NCBI GenBank assembly: GCA_050116155.1
Contig: JASFPE010000290.1
Coordinates: 1 to 7,541 of the forward strand
Direction of reading: 5' to 3'
Source of the DNA: G020353355 sp050116155
Lineage (GTDB): Bacteria > Desulfobacterota > Desulfobacteria > Desulfobacterales > JAHEIW01
DNA length: 7,541 bases
The notes under the pieces: generated by a model
The model's database searches: none
Told to the model about the DNA's origin: nothing
Seen by the model: only the letters and a program-made list of their open reading frames with translations
Position numbers and translations under genes: made by a program
Shown: positions 1 to 6,081 of the stretch, piece by piece
Position numbering within the stretch: position 1 is the first letter of the stretch
Layout: each line of letters opens with the position of its first letter

Positions 1-1068
1 ATATCCGATGAGCAAAGAAAAAAGCGACTGGGCGGGGATCAATACAGACTGGCCGCCAGAATGACGATTGTTACCCCCAAATGCGCCTGGGATGCCATTT
101 TAACCGGCAAGCCCTATCCGGTCAAAGGCGGATACCTGGTGGCTACCAACCCGGTGGTATCCAGAGCCAATGCCCGGGAAGTTTATCATGCATTGAAAAA
201 ATTGGAATTTTTGGCTGTCTCAGATTTTTTCTTGACACCGACTGCAGAGCTGGCAGATATCTTCCTGCCGGCCGGCACCTGGCTCGAGCAGGATCACGTA
301 TCGGAAAACTGGAAGTATCACGGCTATGTACTGGCCAGGCAAAAGGTTGTCGAGATTGGCGAATGCTGGCAAGACCACAAAATATTCATGGAACTTGGCA
401 AAAAAATGGGCCAGCAGTGGTGGGACACCATCGAGGACTCCCTCGACTGGCTGCTGGAGCCCACGGGTTTGACCTGGCAAGAATTCAAGAAAAAAGGCTA
501 TCTGCACGGCGACCAGAAATATCACAAGTACCGCGACAACGGCTTTTCCACCCCCACCCGTAAAGTGGAACTGTATTCTACCATTTTTGAAAAATGGGGT
601 GTTGATCCCTTGCCAAAATATACGGAGATCCCTGAAAGTCCCATTTCCGAACCCGATCTGGCGGAAAAATACCCCTACATCCTCAACGCCGGTTTCCGAA
701 CGCCCACCTTTTTTCACTCTGCCAACCGGCAGTTGCCCTGGCTCAGGGAAATTCGGCCCGATCCGATTGTGGAAATCCATCCCCGGACGGCCGCCCAAAA
801 CGATATCCAGGAGGGGGACTGGGTCTGGATCGAATCCTCCCGGGGAAGAGCCAGGCAGCGGGCCAAACTCAACGATGGCATCGATCCCAGAGTGATCGTG
901 GCCGAACATGCCTGGTGGTACCCGGAAATCAAAGAACCAGGGCATGGTTGGGATATTTCCAACATCAATATGCTAACCGATAACTCCCACGAGTCCATGG
1001 ATCCGGTGATGGGGGCCACCAATTTGAGGGTCCTGCTGTGCAACATTTCTCGCTGCGAAGAGCAATAG
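1..1068 (+). CDS. Molybdopterin oxidoreductase (DMSO reductase superfamily), C-terminal part; 5' end outside window
   Basis: This is the catalytic subunit of a molybdenum or tungsten bis-pterin enzyme. The frame is open from base 1, and the 20 codons before the first ATG (base 61) read as family-like protein (ISDEQRKKRLGGDQYRLAAR), so that ATG is internal and the true start lies upstream. Seen in order, numbered from the ATG at 61: the segment TAELADIFLPAGTWLEQDH (61-79), a usual conserved stretch of the third domain; then a molydopterin-dinucleotide-binding domain from about 204 to 330, with FFHSANRQLPWLREI, a GDWVWIESSRGR strand-turn and a HAWWYPE block. The end, SNINMLTDNSHESMDPVMG followed by LLCNI, resembles the ends of acetylene hydratase-like and phenylacetyl-CoA:acceptor oxidoreductase (PadB)-like members. 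The N-terminal Fe-S site and the metal ligand are outside the window, so substrate and cellular location cannot be assigned. The next gene is its likely electron-transfer partner. Superfamily is secure; subfamily is a guess. Confidence 0.93.
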   Translation: MSDEQRKKRLGGDQYRLAARMTIVTPKCAWDAILTGKPYPVKGGYLVATNPVVSRANAREVYHALKKLEFLAVSDFFLTPTAELADIFLPAGTWLEQDHVSENWKYHGYVLARQKVVEIGECWQDHKIFMELGKKMGQQWWDTIEDSLDWLLEPTGLTWQEFKKKGYLHGDQKYHKYRDNGFSTPTRKVELYSTIFEKWGVDPLPKYTEIPESPISEPDLAEKYPYILNAGFRTPTFFHSANRQLPWLREIRPDPIVEIHPRTAAQNDIQEGDWVWIESSRGRARQRAKLNDGIDPRVIVAEHAWWYPEIKEPGHGWDISNINMLTDNSHESMDPVMGATNLRVLLCNISRCEEQ

Positions 1069-1076
1069 GAGAAAGG
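1067..1076 (+). promoter_or_regulatory. Ribosome binding site of the Fe-S subunit
   Basis: AGGAGAAAGG overlaps the TAG stop of the molybdoenzyme, and AGGAG sits 7 bases before the ATG at 1079. It fixes the start of the Fe-S gene and indicates that the two subunits are translated from one message. Confidence 0.75.
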
Positions 1077-1078
1077 AA

Positions 1079-1540
1079 ATGGGGAAAATCTCATTGGTAT
1101 TGAATAAAAAGGACTGTATGGGGTGTCATGCCTGTGAAATCGCCTGCAAGCAAGAACATGGCCTCGGGGTGGGACCCAGGTTGGTGAGGGTGATCGAGGG
1201 GTCTTATGAATTCATCCCCATATACTGTCATCATTGTACAAAGGCTGCCTGCATCGAAGCCTGCCCGGTAGCGGCGATATCGAGAAATGAACAGGGCATT
1301 GTTTTAATCGACGGTGATCTGTGTATCGGATGCAAGGACTGCCTCGCGGCATGCCCGTTTGGTGCCATGCAATTCGAAGACAATCAGGAGATTGCCGTAA
1401 AATGCGATCTTTGCGTTCAGCGTTTGGCCGAAAGCAAACCACCTGCCTGCATGAGTGTCTGCCCGACGGGCTGTATCCGTCTTGGCGGAAAGAAAAACAT
1501 TGCGGATGAGTCCGAGAAGACAACTCCGTCAGAGGAGTAA
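1079..1540 (+). CDS. 4Fe-4S ferredoxin-type electron-transfer subunit (DmsB/PhsB/NrfC-like), 153 aa
   Basis: This is the small iron-sulfur subunit that should carry electrons to or from the molybdoenzyme encoded 10 bases upstream. Sixteen cysteines fall into four groups typical of the four-cluster DmsB family: C13-C16-C19-C23, C50-C53-C58-C62, C82-C85-C88-C92 and C109-C112-C124-C128. One extra cysteine, C132, follows the last group. At 153 residues it is shorter than E. coli DmsB, and the acidic tail after residue 140 looks disordered. No twin-arginine signal and no membrane segment are seen. If the large subunit also lacks a Tat signal, which cannot be checked here, the complex would be cytoplasmic, and the usual membrane anchor is not encoded next to it on the downstream side. 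The start is supported by a good ribosome binding site. Cluster count is confident; the redox partner is inferred from adjacency. Confidence 0.93.
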   Translation: MGKISLVLNKKDCMGCHACEIACKQEHGLGVGPRLVRVIEGSYEFIPIYCHHCTKAACIEACPVAAISRNEQGIVLIDGDLCIGCKDCLAACPFGAMQFEDNQEIAVKCDLCVQRLAESKPPACMSVCPTGCIRLGGKKNIADESEKTTPSEE

Positions 1541-1580
1541 ATAACAGGAAACCCAATATATTTTCTTATGTGTTATTTGC
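1537..1580 (+). promoter_or_regulatory. Inverted repeat (possible operator or mRNA hairpin) between Fe-S gene and livG
   Basis: AAATAACA (1539-1546) is matched by its reverse complement TGTTATTT (1571-1578). The arms extend by one G-T and one G-C pair to 1537-1546 and 1571-1580. The spacer is 24 bases and AT-rich. The left arm includes the TAA stop of the Fe-S gene, and the right arm ends 19 bases before the livG ATG. It lacks the GC-rich stem and U-tract of an intrinsic terminator. It could be a regulator site, an mRNA hairpin separating the redox and transport parts, or chance in an AT-rich gap. I see no convincing -35/-10 or sigma-54 promoter in the gap. Confidence 0.35.
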
Positions 1581-1599
1581 GGCTTTGGAAATCAGATAA

Positions 1600-2418
1600 A
1601 TGGAAAATGATAGTCAGCTTAAAATACGAATTGACAACCTGATGCTCAGCTTTGGCGGTGTCTTTGCCCTCGATCAGGTGAGCCTGGACGTGAAGGATAA
1701 TGAGATTCTGGCTATCATTGGACCGAATGGTGCGGGCAAGACCGCCCTGCTCAATTGCATCAATGGTTTTTACAAACCGCAAGAGGGCGAAATCTACTAC
1801 GATGGGCAAAAAATCACCCGCATGCGCCCGGATAAGCTGGCGAAACTCGGCATTGCGAGAACCTTTCAAAATATCGAGCTTTACACAGGGCTAAGCACTC
1901 AAGATAACATCATGGCCGCCCGACACGTGCTGATGAAACAAAACTTCATCACCGGTGCGCTATATATGGGCTGGGCGCTTCATGAAGAAATCAGGCACCG
2001 CCGGACTGTCGAGGAGATTATCGATTTTTTAGAGATGGCACCGATGAGAAAGAGAGTGGTTGGCGTTTTGCCATATGGGATGCAGAAAAGAGTTGAGCTG
2101 GGAAGAGCATTGGCGCTGGAACCGAAAGTATTGCTGCTTGACGAACCGATGGCAGGCATGAATCTCGAAGAAAAGGAGGACATCGCCCGCTTCATCCTTG
2201 ACATATTCGAAGGCCAGGGAGCCACCTATCCTGACACGCCCGTTCTGCGGGATGGAATTCGCAGCATCATCCTGGTCGAACATGATATGGGTGTGGTGAT
2301 GGACATCGCCGACAGGATTGTTGTCCTGGATTTTGGACGCAAGATTGCGGAGGGCACGCCTGACGAGATCAAGTCCAATCCCGAGGTTATCAGTGCTTAC
2401 CTTGGCAAAGAAGATTAA
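1600..2418 (+). CDS. livG: Branched-chain amino acid-type ABC transporter ATP-binding protein, LivG family, 272 aa
   Basis: This is one of the two cytoplasmic ATPases that power the importer encoded downstream. Motifs seen: Walker A GPNGAGKT (41-48), Q-loop Q90 in ARTFQNIELY, signature LPYGMQKR (157-164) in the LivG-type form, Walker B VLLLDEP (177-183) and the H-loop histidine H228 in VEHDMGVVMDIADR. The sequence HDMGVVMDIADRIVVLDFGR resembles the LivG subgroup that I recall travelling with an acyl-CoA ligase gene. Between Walker B and the H-loop, around residues 204-222, there is a loop (GQGATYPDTPVLRDGIRS) that seems about a dozen residues longer than in ordinary LivG. The start has only a weak GGAA (1587-1590) as ribosome binding site, but a stop codon directly precedes the ATG in frame, so there is no longer version. 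The substrate need not be an amino acid; the symbol denotes the family. Confidence 0.93.
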   Translation: MENDSQLKIRIDNLMLSFGGVFALDQVSLDVKDNEILAIIGPNGAGKTALLNCINGFYKPQEGEIYYDGQKITRMRPDKLAKLGIARTFQNIELYTGLSTQDNIMAARHVLMKQNFITGALYMGWALHEEIRHRRTVEEIIDFLEMAPMRKRVVGVLPYGMQKRVELGRALALEPKVLLLDEPMAGMNLEEKEDIARFILDIFEGQGATYPDTPVLRDGIRSIILVEHDMGVVMDIADRIVVLDFGRKIAEGTPDEIKSNPEVISAYLGKED

Positions 2419-2441
2419 TCTTAATCGGTGGATAAGGCAAA

Positions 2442-3236
2442 ATGCTGCAAGTAACCAACATCGAAGTTGTTTATATGAATGTGATCCGGGTGTTACGCGG
2501 CGTATCGCTGACGGTGGCAGACGGTCAGATCATTGCGCTGCTCGGAGCCAATGGCGGCGGAAAGACGACGACTTTAAAGGCTATCTCGGGGATGCTCAAA
2601 ACCGAAGAAGGCGAAGTGACCGACGGTAGCATCGAATTTGATGGTCAACGCATAGACCGGCTGGGTCCCGAAGACATTGCAGTGTTGGGCATCAGCCAGG
2701 TTATGGAAGGGCGCAGGGTGCTTGAGCACCTCAGCGTCGAGGAGAATTTGCTCGTGGGGGCTTACCGCCGCAAGGACCGGCGTGAAGTCAAGCAGGATCT
2801 TGAACTGGTATTTGATTACTTCCCGCCCATAAAGCGACTCCGCCGCAGGATGAGCGGTTATCTATCCGGCGGTGAACAACAGATGCTGGTGATCGGGAGG
2901 GCACTTATGGCGCGTCCGAATCTGATGCTGTTGGATGAACCTTCGCTCGGTCTTGCCCCGCTTCTGGTTCAAGAAATATATGAGATTATCCAAAAAATCA
3001 GTGCCGACCAAAAGATGGCCATACTGCTGGTGGAGCAAAACGTCAGGGCTGCTCTGGGCATTGCCGATTATGGTCATGTTTTAGAAAACGGCCGGCTCGT
3101 TCTGAGCGGTCCGGCAGAGAATTTACAGGATAATGAGGATGTGCGCGAATTCTATATGGGGCTATCGGAGGTTGGTTCGCAGAAGAGTTATCGTGAAGTC
3201 AAGCACTACCGGCGACGAAAGCGGTGGTTGGGTTAA
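2442..3236 (+). CDS. livF: Branched-chain amino acid-type ABC transporter ATP-binding protein, LivF family, 264 aa
   Basis: This is the second ATPase of the importer, expected to form a heterodimer with the LivG-type protein encoded 23 bases upstream. Motifs: Walker A GANGGGKT (35-42), Q-loop Q86, canonical signature LSGGEQQ (141-147), Walker B LMLLDEP (161-167), and glutamine Q199 (LLVEQN) in the H-loop position, which is normal for LivF. The core ends near residue 240. It is followed by a strongly basic tail of about 20 residues containing SYREVKHYRRRKRWLG, beyond the usual LivF end at about 235-240 residues. I recall similar tails in LivF proteins from operons that include an acyl-CoA ligase, so it may be a subgroup trait, perhaps for membrane or partner contact. 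The ribosome binding site is a modest ATAAGG at 2432-2437. Family assignment is secure; transported compound unknown. Confidence 0.93.
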   Translation: MLQVTNIEVVYMNVIRVLRGVSLTVADGQIIALLGANGGGKTTTLKAISGMLKTEEGEVTDGSIEFDGQRIDRLGPEDIAVLGISQVMEGRRVLEHLSVEENLLVGAYRRKDRREVKQDLELVFDYFPPIKRLRRRMSGYLSGGEQQMLVIGRALMARPNLMLLDEPSLGLAPLLVQEIYEIIQKISADQKMAILLVEQNVRAALGIADYGHVLENGRLVLSGPAENLQDNEDVREFYMGLSEVGSQKSYREVKHYRRRKRWLG

Positions 3237-3277
3237 TTTGAGATGGATTCTAAAAAGCAAGGGAAATAACGATCAGG

Positions 3278-5191
3278 ATGGAGCAAACCAACAGATCAAA
3301 GGCTGATACCTGGCCCAAAGTGCTCAAATACAATTACGAAAAATATGGCGATCGTCGCAGGGCCATGCGTCATAAGCACTATGGTGTCTGGCAGCCTTTT
3401 ACATGGAAGGACTATTATTTCAATGTCAAACACCTCGCCTTGGGTCTACTGGCTTTCGGCTTTGCGCCTGGAGACAAGGTCCTGATTATCGGTGATAATG
3501 CTCCCCAGTGGTACTATGCCGAGCTGGCTGCTCAGGCCAATCACGGCCTGTCTGTGGGATTGTTTGCGGAGTTGCTGCCATCGGAAATAAAATACATTGC
3601 CGAAAACTGCGAGGCCCGGTTTGCCGTCGTTGAGGGCCAGGAGCAGGTTGATAAGCTTCTTCAGATCAAAGATGTACTTCCCAATCTCAAAAAAGTCATT
3701 TATTGGAACTATAAGGGGCTTGCTCACTATGATGATGAGATTCTGGTCGGATACAGGGAGGCTCTAATTCAGGGGAAAACTTATGAAGCCGAACACCCCG
3801 GACGCTTTGAGCAGAATGTGGAAACCGGCAAAGCAGATGACGAATGCGCCATCATTTACACTGCGGGAACCACCGGGACTGCGCCCAAAGGAGCCATACA
3901 CACTTACCGCACATTGAGAGCGGGTGCCGACTATCTTCTGCAGCTCGACCCCTGGTTTCAAAATGATAATATTGTCCCTTACCTGCCGCCCGTCTGGATA
4001 AATGAGCAATTTTTCTGCATCGGCTGCCACCTGTTATCGGCCGGCATTTTGAACTTTGCTGAAGCATCGGAAACCCAACAGCGGGACAGCCGTGAAACAG
4101 GACCCAGCATCGTATTCTACGGGGCGCGGCTATGGGAAAGCCAGGCCGCTGCGGTGCAGGCCCGGATTCTGGGGGCGGATGCCATTAAACGGTTTGCCTA
4201 CCGCCTGCTGATGCCGATCGGCCATAAGGCCACCGATTTGAGATATCGCAGGCAAAACCCGGGCTTAACCTTGAGGATGCTATATTATCTCGCGGATGTT
4301 TTTTTGTTCAGGTCCATCAAACGCAGCCTGGGTTTATCAAATACCAGAATCTGTTATACCACCGGGGCAATACTTAGCCCGGATGCCTTCAGGTTCTACC
4401 ACGCCTTGAACATTCCGCTCAAAAGCCTGTATGGAACAACCGAGGGGGGCGCGCTCACGGGTGCCAGAAATGATGAGATTCATTTTGAGACGGTAGGACC
4501 TGCTTACGAGGGGACAGAGGTAAGAATAAGCGAAACCGATGAAATCATTTACCGTCACCCGGGTGTTTTTGTCGGATATTATAAAGATCCGGAAAGGACG
4601 GCCGCAGTGCTTAAAGACGGGTGGTTTCATAGCGGCGACAGTGGTTTCCTGCGGGAAGACGGCCACCTTGTTTTTAAGGACCGACTCAAAGACCTTGTGA
4701 AACTTCCCGGCGGCGATAAAGTGGCGCCGCAGTTTATTGAAAGCCGGCTGAGGTCCAGTCACCATATACAGGATGCCTGGATACTGGTCGGCCCGGAAGA
4801 TGCCCATCTTTCAGCCATTATCGTCATTAACTATAATAACGTCAGCAGGTGGGCAGGCCAGAACAGAGTGGCGTTTACATCATTCGCCGAACTCTCCCAG
4901 ACTCAGGAGGTTTATGAGCGGGTAAGGCAGGACATCGAAAGAGTCAATCAAACCCTGCCGGCAGGCTCCAGGCTGAAAAAATATATCATTCTCCACAAGG
5001 AACTCGATCCCGACGAAGGAGAGCTTACCCGAACCCGGATTTTGAGAAGAGCGCTCCTGGAAGAACGCTACCGCAAACTCATCAATGCGATTTACAGTCA
5101 AAATGACGCTGTAACGATAGAAACCCGTGACGGACAGACGGAAACCATCGAGACATCACTTCGAATCCAGTCTGTCGAAGGAGCTGGCTGA
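3278..5191 (+). CDS. AMP-binding acyl-CoA synthetase/ligase-like protein (long-chain fatty acid-CoA ligase type, COG1022-like), 637 aa
   Basis: A member of the adenylate-forming superfamily that would activate a carboxylic acid with ATP and couple it to CoA in the cytoplasm. Landmarks: phosphate-binding loop YTAGTTGTAPKG (194-205), TTGAILSPD (361-369), YGTTEGG (385-391), GWFHSGDSG (448-456), hinge region FKDRLKDLVKLPGGDKVAP (466-484), and a C-terminal ELTRTRILRR (582-591). Length fits the transporter-associated ligase group. Two departures stand out: the phosphate loop has one residue more than the usual TSGTTGxPKG, and the position expected for the C-terminal catalytic lysine holds I588, with no lysine in that stretch. 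Either this subfamily uses a variant mechanism, or the protein adenylates poorly and has another role. Both were read directly from codons in an intact frame. It lies between livF and livH and overlaps livH by one base. Its ribosome binding site (AAGGGA, 3259-3264) is 13 bases from the ATG, so initiation may be weak. Superfamily is certain; substrate and activity are not. Confidence 0.9.
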   Translation: MEQTNRSKADTWPKVLKYNYEKYGDRRRAMRHKHYGVWQPFTWKDYYFNVKHLALGLLAFGFAPGDKVLIIGDNAPQWYYAELAAQANHGLSVGLFAELLPSEIKYIAENCEARFAVVEGQEQVDKLLQIKDVLPNLKKVIYWNYKGLAHYDDEILVGYREALIQGKTYEAEHPGRFEQNVETGKADDECAIIYTAGTTGTAPKGAIHTYRTLRAGADYLLQLDPWFQNDNIVPYLPPVWINEQFFCIGCHLLSAGILNFAEASETQQRDSRETGPSIVFYGARLWESQAAAVQARILGADAIKRFAYRLLMPIGHKATDLRYRRQNPGLTLRMLYYLADVFLFRSIKRSLGLSNTRICYTTGAILSPDAFRFYHALNIPLKSLYGTTEGGALTGARNDEIHFETVGPAYEGTEVRISETDEIIYRHPGVFVGYYKDPERTAAVLKDGWFHSGDSGFLREDGHLVFKDRLKDLVKLPGGDKVAPQFIESRLRSSHHIQDAWILVGPEDAHLSAIIVINYNNVSRWAGQNRVAFTSFAELSQTQEVYERVRQDIERVNQTLPAGSRLKKYIILHKELDPDEGELTRTRILRRALLEERYRKLINAIYSQNDAVTIETRDGQTETIETSLRIQSVEGAG

Positions 5192-5193
5192 TG
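5178..5193 (+). promoter_or_regulatory. Shine-Dalgarno and TGATG stop-start overlap coupling ligase to livH
   Basis: AAGGAG (5178-5183) lies 7 bases before the livH ATG at 5191. That ATG shares its A with the TGA stop of the ligase gene (5189-5191). This arrangement usually gives coupled translation, so ligase and permease should be made together. Confidence 0.75.
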
Positions 5194-6078
5194 ACATTTT
5201 TTCTGCAATTAATCGTAACCGGCTTTGCCCAGGGCATGATCTATGCCTTGATCGCCATCGGCTTTGTGATCATTCTGAAATGCTCTGATGTGTTTAATAT
5301 TGCCCAGGGACACTTCGTTCTGATCGGCGGTTATCTCGGCTGGACGTTTCTGGTCCCACTGGGTTTGCCGATATGGGGCGCTTTGCTGGCGGCAATTGCA
5401 GTGGCCGTCATCATGGGTTTGCTGATCGAACGGTTGATTCTGCGCCCGCTGGTAGGGCAGCCAGTACTGGCCATCGTCATGATGACCATCGCCCTTTCCA
5501 CGGTTTTGGGAGGTCTGGCAACCCTTCTCTGGGGGGCTGAATACAAGGCTTACCATGGATTGCTGCCGACGATAACTTTGAAGGTCGGCACGATATCCAT
5601 ACCGTCGGAGTCTCTGATCGGACTCATCGTCTCCGTTATATGTGTGGCGATACTCATGTTCCTTTTCCGATATACCAAAATCGGACTGGCCATGCGGGCT
5701 ACGGCTGAGGATCTGCAGGTGGTACAGAGTGTCGGAATCAAAGCGACAACCGTCTATGCCGTCTCATGGATCATTGCCAGTGTCGTTGGCGTCATCGGCG
5801 GCATCCTTTTGGGGGGCGTATCCGGCGCAAATATGGATTTGGCCCTTATCGGCCTCAAGGCCTTCGCAGTTGTTCTGCTGGGCGGAGTCAATTCCATCGG
5901 CGGGGCCATTGTTGCCGGAATCATATTGGGGATGCTGGAGAATGTGGCTGCCGGTTACCTGGACCCGTTACTGCCCGGCGGCGGACTGGCCCAGGTTTTC
6001 CCGTTTTTTGTAATGATCATCGTCCTGGTCTTCAGGCCGCACGGGCTATTTGGCCTTGCACATATAGAAAGGGTTTAA
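5191..6078 (+). CDS. livH: Branched-chain amino acid-type ABC transporter permease, LivH family, 295 aa
   Basis: This is an inner-membrane channel subunit that pairs with the LivM-type permease. It is strongly hydrophobic, with segments near residues 5-29, 38-58, 61-80, 93-113, 141-160, 189-210, 219-233, 238-256 and 268-284. Family marks are the N-terminal GFAQGMIYALIAIGFVIILK, FNIAQGHFVLIGGYLGW (35-51), the cytoplasmic loop TKIGLAMRATAEDLQVVQS (162-180) that contacts the ATPases, KAFAVVLLGGVNSIGGAIVAG (223-243), and the terminal FRPHGLFG (281-288). Length is normal for LivH. Translation is probably coupled to the ligase gene. The start is well supported, because the protein begins at the usual place just before the first membrane segment. 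Substrate is not deducible from the permease. Confidence 0.95.
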   Translation: MTFFLQLIVTGFAQGMIYALIAIGFVIILKCSDVFNIAQGHFVLIGGYLGWTFLVPLGLPIWGALLAAIAVAVIMGLLIERLILRPLVGQPVLAIVMMTIALSTVLGGLATLLWGAEYKAYHGLLPTITLKVGTISIPSESLIGLIVSVICVAILMFLFRYTKIGLAMRATAEDLQVVQSVGIKATTVYAVSWIIASVVGVIGGILLGGVSGANMDLALIGLKAFAVVLLGGVNSIGGAIVAGIILGMLENVAAGYLDPLLPGGGLAQVFPFFVMIIVLVFRPHGLFGLAHIERV

Positions 6079-6081
6079 TCA

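Noticed and set aside
61..63. ATG at 61 as the true start of the first gene
   Set aside because: The frame stays open to base 1 and encodes family-like sequence upstream. There is no ribosome binding site, and the protein from 61 would lack the catalytic N-terminal domains.
220..945. Long minus-strand open frame (241 codons) opposite the molybdoenzyme
   Set aside because: The plus-strand frame encodes clear molybdopterin-domain motifs. The minus-strand translation is rich in F, G and P without recognisable domain or ribosome binding site, as expected for an antisense shadow.
2077..2100. Non-canonical ABC signature (LPYGMQKR instead of LSGGQ) in LivG, considered as a defect
   Set aside because: The LPYG-x-Q form is normal for LivG-family ATPases.
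3036..3038. Glutamine in place of the H-loop histidine of LivF (VEQN), considered as loss of function
   Set aside because: This substitution is typical of LivF-type proteins.
3244..3270. Tiny open frame (MDSKKQGK) between livF and the ligase gene, possible leader peptide
   Set aside because: Only eight codons, no good ribosome binding site and no attenuator-like hairpin after it; likely chance.
4337..4807. Minus-strand open frame (156 codons) inside the ligase gene
   Set aside because: It lies fully opposite conserved adenylation motifs of the ligase and shows no domain of its own.
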